Positions 25,985 to 33,177 of a stretch of 64,000 bases of DNA are shown here, piece by piece (within the stretch, counting starts at the first letter, position 1; each line of letters begins with the position of its first letter). The stretch is from Bacteroidaceae bacterium (lineage in GTDB: Bacteria > Bacteroidota > Bacteroidia > Bacteroidales > Bacteroidaceae). Under the pieces are notes generated by a model that had not been told where the DNA came from, ran no database searches, and was given only the letters and a program-made list of their open reading frames with translations. A program made the translations under genes and the position numbers. The stretch spans positions 124,001 through 188,000 of the forward strand of contig JAFTVE010000013.1 in the NCBI GenBank assembly GCA_017465905.1, read 5' to 3'.

Positions 25985-26589
25985 TTCTTCATCACCGACG
26001 CCACGTCGTAGTGGCGGTGGTAGGTGGCTGCAGGCACCTTGTGGGCGAGCGAGGGCCAGTGCTCGAAGGGCTTCTCGAAGATGGTGCCTGCGATGGCCTT
26101 CAGCGAGCTGAGCTTGAGCGGTACACGCATCTTGTCCATGCCGCGGGCCGTCATGACCTTCACGAACTGCGTGTACCCTGCGGGGTAGTCGAGATGGTCC
26201 ACCAGGATGCGGTATATGCCCCACCACTGGCGCCCCATGGTGATGAGCGGCTCGCCGTTGTTGTCGGTCATGGCCATGAGCTCGGCGATGGCGGCATCCA
26301 CGCGCACCTCCTCCTCGCTGCCTGCATGCTCCTCATACATGTAGAGCAAGCGTTGCATGCTTTCGCAGCGGTCGAGCAGTTCGTCGTAGCTGCGCTGCCA
26401 CTCCGCGACATCGGTCTTCAGCTCATCGATGATGCGGCCCTGATGGGACACCTGTGCCTCGGCCAGCTCCCGCCGCGAGCGTTCCATATGCAGCTCGTCC
26501 TGCTGCGAGCGTATGGTCTGCTGCAGCTGGGCAATGTCGCGCTCGTGGCGCAGGTCGGCGAAACTCTTGGTCGGGGCAGTCTTTTTCAT
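25960..26589 (-). CDS. Coiled-coil protein of unknown function
   Basis: 209 residues, family not recognised. Residues 15-90 are strongly charged and heptad-like (RHERDIAQLQQTIRSQQDEL, then ERSRRELAEAQ), a probable coiled coil. The second half (about 95-205) is a compact domain with ITMGRQWWGIYRILVDHLDY and HWPSLAHKVPAATYHRHYDV. No signal peptide or membrane segment. The final residues GIRGD and the stop are read from a TTAGGGG array, so the natural C-terminus may have been altered by the repeat. Minus strand between array B and the DUF3987 gene. Possibly part of the mobile locus. Confidence 0.6.
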   Translation of the reverse strand: MKKTAPTKSFADLRHERDIAQLQQTIRSQQDELHMERSRRELAEAQVSHQGRIIDELKTDVAEWQRSYDELLDRCESMQRLLYMYEEHAGSEEEVRVDAAIAELMAMTDNNGEPLITMGRQWWGIYRILVDHLDYPAGYTQFVKVMTARGMDKMRVPLKLSSLKAIAGTIFEKPFEHWPSLAHKVPAATYHRHYDVASVMKKVMGIRGD

Positions 26590-26699
26590 GGCGATAAGGG
26601 TTAATCAATCAATCAATTGAGGTCGAACAGGAAGATGTGCTGCAAAGGTATATAATATTCCCCAATCGGCCACATCTGCAGGAGCGAAAAATACAGTGC

Positions 26700-26727
26700 A
26701 AAAGCGAGCTTTTTTTGGCTCGCTTTT
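26700..26727. terminator. Perfect AT-tract hairpin, possible bidirectional terminator
   Basis: AAAAGCGAGC (26700-26709) and GCTCGCTTTT (26718-26727) pair perfectly around a loop of T's. The flanking genes are divergent, so it may instead end an unseen small RNA. Confidence 0.5.
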
Positions 26728-26821
26728 ACCCTTGCCGAAGGCTCAAAATCGGAAAGCAAACCCGAAAGCAGACTTCCCCCCACAACCCTTTGAGAAGTGC
26801 CCCCACATGCCTAACTTTGCA

Positions 26822-26883
26822 CTACCCCTAATGCCCCCTAATAGCCCCTAATAGCCCTTAATATCCCCTAATCCCCCCTAACA
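26822..26883. repeat. CCCCTAAT array C
   Basis: CCCCTAATG, CCCCTAATAG, CCCCTAATAG, CCCTTAATAT and CCCCTAATCC words follow each other every 10-11 bases; same repeat type as arrays A and B but only the C-rich half is present. It lies in the 621-bp gap between the coiled-coil gene and the DUF3987 gene. Confidence 0.75.
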
Positions 26884-26904
26884 AAAAAAACCCATGAACA
26901 CTCC

Positions 26905-27090
26905 CAAAAACGCCTATCCCTTTTTCAGAAATCGCCTATCCCATTTTGCAGAATCGCACTTGCCTTTTCTGAAAATCGCCTATGCGATTTTCGGCTCTTG
27001 CCGCTGCGGCATCGGGTATTGGATATTCCCGCGCGTTTCCGCCATTGCGCTGCCAGTGGCATGGTTACCTTCGGTCGGCAGGCGAACTTT
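26905..27090 (+). repeat. Dispersed repeat copy 1 with four 22-bp dyad units
   Basis: Four exact 22-base units: 26905-26926, 26927-26948, 26949-26970 and 26971-26992. The last is a perfect dyad with arms GAAAATCGC and GCGATTTTC around CTAT; the others keep CGCCTATCCC or CGCACTTGCC centres. A shared tail with CGGCATCGGGTATTGGATAT and GGTTACCTTCGGTCGGCAGG ends at GCGAACTTT (27090). A near-identical copy lies at 63626-63811 and a shorter diverged one at 45295-45338. Confidence 0.85.
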
Positions 27091-27121
27091 GCTAACGTGC
27101 TGTATTGTAGCTGATTGATGG

Positions 27122-27151
27122 TAGTTAGTGGCGTTGACGCCACTTCTTAAC
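27122..27151 (+). repeat. Left 30-bp inverted repeat of the DUF3987 gene
   Basis: TAGTTAGTGGCG (27122-27133) to GCCACTTCTTAAC (ending 27151), with an internal palindrome GTGGCGTTGACGCCAC. It is repeated in inverted orientation at 28722-28751, differing only at the two central bases. Exactly 31 bases outside each copy lies a GCGAACTTT box pointing the same way relative to the repeat. Confidence 0.85.
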
Positions 27152-27210
27152 TCTTTTTTCTGACAAACCTTAAGTAAATATCGACATAACCTTTTAATCT
27201 ACATTGCTTT

Positions 27211-28752
27211 ATGAATACGCAAGAAATCATCCCACTTCTTGGCCAGCTCGATGGCCCGAAGCCTACACTGGAAGAGTTGAACACCTATGTTGACGATGCC
27301 GGTCATCGCCTTCCCCGGCCACTCGACCAGACCTTCTTCGACCGCCTGCCACCCCTCATCACCGATGTGCTGGCACACTATGCCACTTCCCCCATGCGCA
27401 TCCAGCAGCTGCTGGCCTTGCTCACCCTCATGGGCACGGTGACCATCCACTGCCGCGTGAGGCACGACAACCGCTACTACGGTACGGCACTCATGACGCT
27501 CATCTTTGGCTCTCCCGCCTCGGGCAAGGGTAGCATCACCGACCTGCTCCCCTTGGTGCAGGGTATCGACCGCAAGGTGCGGGCCGACAGCCGCCGCGAC
27601 ATACGCCGTGCCCAACGTCTCATCGAGGTGCAGCGCCTCAAACGCCAACGCATGGGCCGTAGCCGCGACATGAATGAGGCCGACATCGAGCGTGCCGTCA
27701 TGAGCGAAGACGATATCGAGGTGCCCATGCCCCGCTGCCATATGATAGCCGACAACATCACCGTGCCTGCCATGCTGCAATACCTCAAGGGCTATGAGCC
27801 GCATGCCCCCTTGCTCGCTGCCAGCGAGCTGCTCACCATCGTGCAGCAGGCCAAGACCGACTTTGGCAACATGCGCGACCTGCTCCTGCGTGCCTTCCAC
27901 GAGGAGCCCATGAGCTATGCCATCAAGACCGGGCATGAGAGCATCTACCTGGAGCATGTGCGCCTGGGTGTACTGCTCAGCGGCACCTACGACTCGCTGC
28001 GCCTGTTCATGCCCACCGTGAGCGACGGCCTGCCCTCGCGCTTCCTCTTCTATGAGACCCCCAGCAACACCGCGTGGCGCACGGCGATGACACCCGATGA
28101 GAGTGCGGCGTTCAACACCACGCTGCGTCATACGGCAGGCGTCTTCGACAGCTTGCATGGCCTGCTCACCCGCTACGACAACAGCCACGAGGCCACCCCA
28201 CGCCCCACGCTTGTGCTCACGGCCATGCAGGAGGAGTATCTGGAGCATGCCTTCAGCGAGATGAACGACTGGTATCTGGGTTACACCGCCAGCGAAGAGA
28301 TACTCTCGGCTGTGCGCCGCCGCATCATCGATGCCAAGCGCATCATCATGCTGCTCTCCCTGTTGCGTGCCTACCATCGCCACGACTCGTGGGACGAGGC
28401 ATTGGCATCGCCCCATATCGTGGCCGATGACGACGACATCGACACCACCCTCATGCTTGTCGACTATCTCATGCGCCACAGCGTGGCGGCCTTCCGTCTC
28501 ATACAGCCCCACCGCCCCGACGACGACCTCCCCGAGGAGTTCACCCCCATGCTCCATCTCGACATGCTGCCATCTACCTTCACTACGGCCGAGGCCATAG
28601 ACGTGGGCAAGCACGGCGCCTTGTCGGAGAGCGCCACCAAGCGTCGCATCCGAAACTGGGCCAATGCGAAGTTTATCAAAAAGTTAGAACGCGGAAAATA
28701 TGCCAAGTGTATGCAAAAACAGTTAAGAAGTGGCGTTGACGCCACTAACTAA
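27211..28752 (+). CDS. DUF3987-like P-loop ATPase (primase/helicase-like)
   Basis: 513 residues. Walker A GSPASGKGS at 100-108 lies in a DUF3987-like core (about 40-400) with PRCHMIADNITVPAMLQYL and RLGVLLSGTYDSLRLFMPTV, the family's ATPase region. DUF3987 proteins occur in replication modules of plasmids, phages and integrated elements, next to primase-like proteins, as here. The C-terminal LRSGVDATN is encoded within the right 30-bp inverted repeat. Downstream is a DUF6371-like zinc-finger protein, probably in the same transcript. Role in replication of a mobile element is inferred. Confidence 0.78.
   Translation: MNTQEIIPLLGQLDGPKPTLEELNTYVDDAGHRLPRPLDQTFFDRLPPLITDVLAHYATSPMRIQQLLALLTLMGTVTIHCRVRHDNRYYGTALMTLIFGSPASGKGSITDLLPLVQGIDRKVRADSRRDIRRAQRLIEVQRLKRQRMGRSRDMNEADIERAVMSEDDIEVPMPRCHMIADNITVPAMLQYLKGYEPHAPLLAASELLTIVQQAKTDFGNMRDLLLRAFHEEPMSYAIKTGHESIYLEHVRLGVLLSGTYDSLRLFMPTVSDGLPSRFLFYETPSNTAWRTAMTPDESAAFNTTLRHTAGVFDSLHGLLTRYDNSHEATPRPTLVLTAMQEEYLEHAFSEMNDWYLGYTASEEILSAVRRRIIDAKRIIMLLSLLRAYHRHDSWDEALASPHIVADDDDIDTTLMLVDYLMRHSVAAFRLIQPHRPDDDLPEEFTPMLHLDMLPSTFTTAEAIDVGKHGALSESATKRRIRNWANAKFIKKLERGKYAKCMQKQLRSGVDATN
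28722..28751 (-). repeat. Right 30-bp inverted repeat of the DUF3987 gene
   Basis: Inverted copy of 27122-27151: GTTAAGAAGTGGCG (from 28722) to GCCACTAACTA (28751). 28 of 30 bases match; the central dinucleotide differs. It overlaps the last codons of the DUF3987 gene, and a GCGAACTTT box on the minus strand lies 31 bases further out (28783-28791). Confidence 0.85.
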
Positions 28753-28838
28753 GGTAAAGCGTCTGACCTGCAATGAATTACAAAAGTTCGCTCCCCGAAC
28801 TTTCCATCAACTGTCATCCCCAAACTCAAAAACTCGAT

Positions 28839-29846
28839 ATGCGTTACCGATTAGCCACCTACCGCGAGTGCAAGGCACACCGCGAATGGAACACCACCTG
28901 CCCTTCGTGCGGGCGCCGTGGCAAGTTCTCCCCCTACATCGACACCGCGACCATGCGCCCCGTCGACGACCGCCAATGCGGCCGCTGCAACCGCCTCTCC
29001 AACTGCGGATACCACCTGCCGCCGAGGATGCTGGCCTCCCCCAATCCCCTCCCGAAGAGGGGGCTTGCAGAGTCCGCGATGTCTGCAGCTCCCTCCCTTC
29101 GGGGGAGGGCGGGGGGAGAGGCCGCATTTTATGAGAAGATGCGCCGCGCCTGCGAGCAGTCGCAGCCCTGGGGCAGCCATCTGGTGACCTGGCTGCGCAC
29201 CCGCTTCCCTCGCGAGCAGGTGGCCGCCGCACTGAAGCGCTACCGCGTGGGCGGCACACCCGACGGAACCACCCTCTGGTGGCAGATCGACGAGCAGGGA
29301 CGCGTGCACACCGGAAAGGCCATGCAGTATAATCCCCTTACAGGACACCGCGTGAAGGAGCAAGGATTCCCTGTCAACTGGGCACACCGCATGCGCCTCT
29401 ATGGCGAGCCGTCCGAACTGGTGGTGGAGCAATGCCTGTTTGGAGAACATTTGGCCTCCCCCCTGCCCCTCCCAAGGAGGGGTGACTCGAACACCGCGAT
29501 GCAAGATTCCCCTCCCTGGGAGGGGTTAGGGGAGGCCCCCCTTTGTCTTGTCGAAAGCGAGAAGACCGCCCTCATCATGAGTTTGATAAAGCCCGACTGC
29601 GTGTGGCTCGCCACCGGCGGCAAGGCAAACTTCAAGGAGTCGATGCTCGCGCCCCTGCTCGGCCACGAGGTCGCCGTATACCCCGATGCCGATGCCCTCA
29701 CGGATTGGTACGCCCGCGCCGTGGGGATGAACCGCACCCTCGGCACACGCCTCCACATCCCCACCTGGTACTACGACCTGATGAACCACGACGAAGCACG
29801 CCGCGCAGGATGGGACCTGGCGGACGTTATTTTGTGGAAAGAGTGA
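28839..29846 (+). CDS. DUF6371-like zinc-finger protein with Toprim-like half, carrying two repeat insertions
   Basis: 335 residues from ATG 28839 (MRYRLATYRECK); an earlier ATG at 28773 lies in the inverted-repeat region. CPSCGRRGKFSPYID (C21, C24) with CGRCNRLSNCGYH (C47, C50, C56, H59) forms a primase-type zinc finger, and LVESEKTALIMSL with ATGGKANF resembles the Toprim/primase half of DUF6371 proteins. Two dispersed palindromes are translated in frame as residues about 65-95 (PNPLPKRGLAES...) and about 205-233 (PLPLPRRGDSNT...), between the zinc finger, middle and Toprim-like parts. No stop is introduced. Whether the protein still works is unknown. Confidence 0.72.
   Translation: MRYRLATYRECKAHREWNTTCPSCGRRGKFSPYIDTATMRPVDDRQCGRCNRLSNCGYHLPPRMLASPNPLPKRGLAESAMSAAPSLRGRAGGEAAFYEKMRRACEQSQPWGSHLVTWLRTRFPREQVAAALKRYRVGGTPDGTTLWWQIDEQGRVHTGKAMQYNPLTGHRVKEQGFPVNWAHRMRLYGEPSELVVEQCLFGEHLASPLPLPRRGDSNTAMQDSPPWEGLGEAPLCLVESEKTALIMSLIKPDCVWLATGGKANFKESMLAPLLGHEVAVYPDADALTDWYARAVGMNRTLGTRLHIPTWYYDLMNHDEARRAGWDLADVILWKE
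29033..29123. repeat. Complete GGCCTCC palindromic element inside the DUF6371 gene (copy E4)
   Basis: 91 bases: terminal GGCCTCCCCC and GGGGAGAGGCC, inner hairpins CCCCTCCCGAAGAGGGGG and CCCTCCCTTCGGGGGAGGG, and a core CTTGCAGAGTCCGCGATGTC followed by TGCAG. The whole element is an imperfect palindrome. Confidence 0.88.
29453..29537. repeat. Complete GGCCTCC palindromic element inside the DUF6371 gene (copy E5)
   Basis: 85 bases: GGCCTCCCCCCTG, hairpin CCCCTCCCAAGGAGGGG, core with ACCGCGATGCAAG, hairpin CCCCTCCCTGGGAGGGG, end GGGGAGGCC. Same design as E4 at a second in-frame position of the same gene. Confidence 0.88.
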
Positions 29847-29883
29847 AGATACTCACGCTCATAGCAAAAAGCTCAAGTATTCT

Positions 29884-29908
29884 CCGTATCTTTGCAAAAA
29901 AGATACGG
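29884..29908 (+). promoter_or_regulatory. Promoter -7 box inside a perfect 10-bp inverted repeat
   Basis: -7 TATCTTTG at 29887-29894 lies within CCGTATCTTT (29884-29893) and its inverse AAAGATACGG (29899-29908), spaced by 5 bases, ending 2 bases before the ATG at 29911. A repressor bound here would cover the start site; the RNA would form a hairpin next to the start codon. Confidence 0.6.
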
Positions 29909-29910
29909 AC

Positions 29911-30711
29911 ATGAATATAAAAAAGACTCTCTCGATCGTAGGATGTGGCAAACTGGGCAGTATCGTTGCCGATGCCATCCGCAATGGAATCCTCTCTGAA
30001 TATGAACTTATTGGAGTGTACTCCCGTACCCGTAGCAAGGCCGAGGCCTTGGCTGCACGCATGGCATGCGACAAGCAGGCACCTGCTGTGTGCGACAGCA
30101 TCGGTGAGTTGCTTGCCCTGAAGCCTGACTACATCGTGGAGGCTGCTTCGCCTGCAGCCATGCGCGAACTTGCCCTGCCGGCCCTGCGTGGCGGCTCCTC
30201 GGTGGTGACACTCTCCATCGGCGCTTTTGCCGATGATGCCTTCTATGCCGAGGTGATGCAGACGGCCAAGGCCTGCGGCACACATGTCTATGTGGTGTCG
30301 GGTGCGACCGGTGGCTTCGATGTGCTGCAAACGGCTACATTGATGGGCGGGGCTACGGCACGCTTCTTCAACGAGAAGGGTCCCAATGCCTTGCGTGGCA
30401 CGGCTGTATACGACGAGTCCCTGCAGACCGAGCAACGCACCGTGTTCACCGGTACAGCCAAGGAGGCAATAGCCATGTTCCCCACCAAGGTGAATGTGAC
30501 CGTAGCTGCTTCACGTGCCTCGGTAGGCCCAGAGCAGATGCATGTGACCATGCAGTCGACTCCCGGATTCGTGGGCGACACCCAACGGGTGGAAATCAAG
30601 AATGAGCAGGTGCATGCGGTCATTGATGTCTACAGCGCCACTGCCGAGATTGCAGGATGGTCGGTAGTGAGCACACTGCTCAATATTGCCTCGCCGATAG
30701 TGTTTATTTGA
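29911..30711 (+). CDS. L-aspartate dehydrogenase-like NAD(P) enzyme
   Basis: 266 residues. Rossmann motif GCGKLGSIVADA at 11-22, then the conserved VEAASPAAMRELALPALRGG and VVSGATGGFDVLQTATLMGG of the aspartate dehydrogenase family (NadX-like, DUF108), and a C-terminal GFVGDTQRVEI segment. Such enzymes convert L-aspartate to iminoaspartate (NAD synthesis) or ammonia and oxaloacetate. It is convergent with the following operon and overlaps the end of the D-2-hydroxyacid dehydrogenase-like gene by 8 bases. Family clear; physiological role inferred. Confidence 0.85.
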   Translation: MNIKKTLSIVGCGKLGSIVADAIRNGILSEYELIGVYSRTRSKAEALAARMACDKQAPAVCDSIGELLALKPDYIVEAASPAAMRELALPALRGGSSVVTLSIGAFADDAFYAEVMQTAKACGTHVYVVSGATGGFDVLQTATLMGGATARFFNEKGPNALRGTAVYDESLQTEQRTVFTGTAKEAIAMFPTKVNVTVAASRASVGPEQMHVTMQSTPGFVGDTQRVEIKNEQVHAVIDVYSATAEIAGWSVVSTLLNIASPIVFI

Positions 30712-31630
30712 GATACTCCCGGATGTTGTTCAGCACCTTCTCGCTCAGGCGGTCAAAGGCCTGGCGGGTTCGGCCGGTAGAGACATCGACGCATCGCACC
30801 TTAGGATGGCCGAGCAGATGACGGCCACCCAAGGCCCCTACGGTATCGCAATAGAGGCGGTTGTCGCCACCATCGAGCCACTGCAACAGTGCCGGCTCGT
30901 CCCATGCAGGCGACAGGCCGGTGTTGAACAGCACCTTGTGGTTGCCCAGATGCTGCATCTCCTCTTCGTGCAGGAGCACCGTATTCTTGTTGAGGCAGCA
31001 GAAGACAACCTCGCTCCACTCCAGTAACTCGGGCAGCGGCATGTAGCTGTAGCCCTTTTCCTTGGCAGCAGGCTTCTCGCCTCGGGCAAAATAGGCGATG
31101 TCGGCACCGAAGAAATGCATGGCATCGGCAATCATTCCACCCGACTTGCCAAGTCCCACGACACCCACCTTGAGTCCGGTGATTTCGCGGGGCATGCCCT
31201 CCCAAGGCTCTTCGCCGAAGCCGTGGAGCAGGCGCACCAGCTCGCTTGTCACATACTCGACAACACCCTCGTCGCCATAATCCCGAATACCGGTAACAGT
31301 GATGCCATGGGCCTCGGCGTAGCGGATATCTACATTGGCACTCTCGGGCGAATAGAGCGAGCAGCACATACCCACATATTTGATATGGGGGCATTGCGCC
31401 ATGATCTCGGCAGTGAGTGTTGAGGTATAGCTCAGCAGCACGGCATCGGCATCATCTATGCGCCTCACAATCTCTGCAGCATCTGCAGGGATGTCTTCGT
31501 GGAGCACAACCTCTTGGGCATAGTCATATAGCTTCCTCTCCGCTGACGGGATGAGGCTTACGGGTTCAATGGCAACAAGTTTTCTGAACATGGGATATTG
31601 CATATTAATGGTTTGTAAGAACTGTTTCAC
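30704..31630 (-). CDS. D-2-hydroxyacid dehydrogenase-like protein with altered catalytic residues
   Basis: 308 residues from GTG 31630, which overlaps the sulfatase stop by 4 bases (GTGA); ATG 31603 or 31591 (MFRKLVAIEP) are alternatives. The NAD-binding domain is clear (LKVGVVGLGKSGGMIADAMH). The catalytic Arg (usually NTSRG) is replaced in FNTGLSPAW, and neither the usual Glu nor the PHxxG His is visible near the C-terminus, so it may not act as a normal dehydrogenase. Last gene of the fucP-sulfatase operon. Confidence 0.75.
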   Translation of the reverse strand: MKQFLQTINMQYPMFRKLVAIEPVSLIPSAERKLYDYAQEVVLHEDIPADAAEIVRRIDDADAVLLSYTSTLTAEIMAQCPHIKYVGMCCSLYSPESANVDIRYAEAHGITVTGIRDYGDEGVVEYVTSELVRLLHGFGEEPWEGMPREITGLKVGVVGLGKSGGMIADAMHFFGADIAYFARGEKPAAKEKGYSYMPLPELLEWSEVVFCCLNKNTVLLHEEEMQHLGNHKVLFNTGLSPAWDEPALLQWLDGGDNRLYCDTVGALGGRHLLGHPKVRCVDVSTGRTRQAFDRLSEKVLNNIREYLK

Positions 31631-33156
31631 TCGGGCAGCGTTACCTGGAACAGGTCGCTATGCGTATGCTCGCGCATGATGATGGCCTTCATCTCGTTCA
31701 CCTTCTCAGGATATTGATCGGCCAGGTCGTGGTCTTCGTGGATGTCGGCAGCAAGGTTATAGAGGTGGCACTTGCCATTCTGCACAACCAGCTTCCAGTC
31801 CTCCATGCGCAGTGCCATCATATTGGTCTCATGGAACTCCCAATACAGGAAGTCGTGCTTCTGCTGCTTGCCCTCGTCAAGCAGGGTAGGGGCGAAGGAG
31901 ATGCCGTCAAAGTAATCGACGTCCAGCGCCTTGTTGCTGTATCGCTCCACATAGTTGTCGATACCTGCTACCTCGCACAGCGTGGGCATGAGGTCATAGA
32001 ATGCCAACTGATGGCTGCTGACACCGGGCTCAATCTGCCCTGGCCACCAAGCGATGAAGGGTACTCTGATGCCGCCCTCTGTCGTCGAGCGCTTGGTACC
32101 GCGCAGCAGACGCTGGGTGTTGAAGAAGTTGGGGTCGGCACCCCCCTCGGTATGCGGTCCGTTGTCGCTGGTGAAGAATACCAGCGTGTTCTCGTCCATC
32201 CCCTTCTCGCGAAGCAGCGCCAGAATCTCGCCCACATACGTGTCCAGGCGAGTGACCATGGCTGCAAACTGTGCATGGGCACAATCCGTCGGGTTGTAGC
32301 GCGAGCCGGCATCGCCGCCATAGCTCCTCTCCGGAGTCATGCTGCCAAGGTAGCTGTGCAGGATCGAGTCCTCGGGCTGTGCCAGCTCGGCATGAGGAAG
32401 GGTATAGGTGAGAATGCCGAAGAAGGGCTTCCCGGGTGTCTGCTTGGCTATCCATTCCATCGCCCTGCGGTGTACCATGTCGGCCGAATAGTCCTTGCGC
32501 TTCTTGTACTCATTGCCATGCATGGGGTAGGCGATATTGTTCTCAAGCACCTCACGCCTTACGGCCGTGTCGCCCGCTGCCCGGCTATAGGCATTGAGGA
32601 AGTTGGGATAGTACAGATGAGCCTGGAACTGGCACATGAAGCCGTAATACTCATCTATTCCCCTCTTGTCGGGAGTCGACTCAGAACCCTCATAGCCACC
32701 GGCCCACTTGCCAAACATGCCTGTCGTGTAGCCGTTGTCGCGCATTATCTCGGGCAGGATGACATGGGCGGGGTCGTAGGGTTCCTGACCGGTTTGTATG
32801 GGGTCCTGATTGTTGCCATAGAGGGTGCTGCCTATGCGGTATTCCCTGTTGCCACGTACCTTGGTGTGTCCTGTGTGCTGTCCGGTCATGAAGGACGCAC
32901 GCGAGGGAGCGCTGACAGGGCTTCCGGCATAGGCCTGGGTAAAGCGTATGCCCTCGGCAGCCATGCGGTCGAGGTGGGGTGTACGGATATATTGTTGTCC
33001 ATAACAGCCTACATCGGCATAACCAAGGTCGTCGCACATTATATATATTATATTCGGCTGACTGGCAGCAGGAGCATTCTTGTCGGCATCTTGGGCTTGT
33101 AGGGATGCGGTTGCTAACAACCCACATCCAAGGTAAAGCAGGCGGTCGTTATTCAT
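31627..33156 (-). CDS. Secreted sulfatase (S1 family, serine type)
   Basis: 509 residues with a signal peptide (about 1-21, ending LQAQ). Metal-binding MCDDLGYADVGCYG, and the modification motif SAPSRASFMTG, where Ser (not Cys) would be turned into formylglycine, so an anaerobic Ser-type maturase would be needed (none in the window). Downstream VFFTSDNGPHTEGG is typical. It removes sulfate esters from host or algal glycans. Located just downstream of fucP, which points to a sulfated, fucose-containing glycan such as mucin. Confidence 0.92.
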   Translation of the reverse strand: MNNDRLLYLGCGLLATASLQAQDADKNAPAASQPNIIYIMCDDLGYADVGCYGQQYIRTPHLDRMAAEGIRFTQAYAGSPVSAPSRASFMTGQHTGHTKVRGNREYRIGSTLYGNNQDPIQTGQEPYDPAHVILPEIMRDNGYTTGMFGKWAGGYEGSESTPDKRGIDEYYGFMCQFQAHLYYPNFLNAYSRAAGDTAVRREVLENNIAYPMHGNEYKKRKDYSADMVHRRAMEWIAKQTPGKPFFGILTYTLPHAELAQPEDSILHSYLGSMTPERSYGGDAGSRYNPTDCAHAQFAAMVTRLDTYVGEILALLREKGMDENTLVFFTSDNGPHTEGGADPNFFNTQRLLRGTKRSTTEGGIRVPFIAWWPGQIEPGVSSHQLAFYDLMPTLCEVAGIDNYVERYSNKALDVDYFDGISFAPTLLDEGKQQKHDFLYWEFHETNMMALRMEDWKLVVQNGKCHLYNLAADIHEDHDLADQYPEKVNEMKAIIMREHTHSDLFQVTLPE

Positions 33157-33177
33157 TGTTATAATCTATATTCCTTA

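Noticed and set aside
26637-26831. Plus-strand open frame of 64 codons
   Set aside because: Crosses the perfect hairpin and array C; no homology signs or promoter.
26894-27118. Plus-strand open frame of 74 codons
   Set aside because: Lies entirely within the dispersed repeat; discussed as a possible short peptide, not called as a gene.
27199-28614. Minus-strand open frame of 471 codons
   Set aside because: Antisense of the DUF3987-like gene with Walker A; composition is shadow-like (His/Val/Gly-rich).
31660-33102. Plus-strand open frame of 480 codons
   Set aside because: Antisense of the sulfatase gene.
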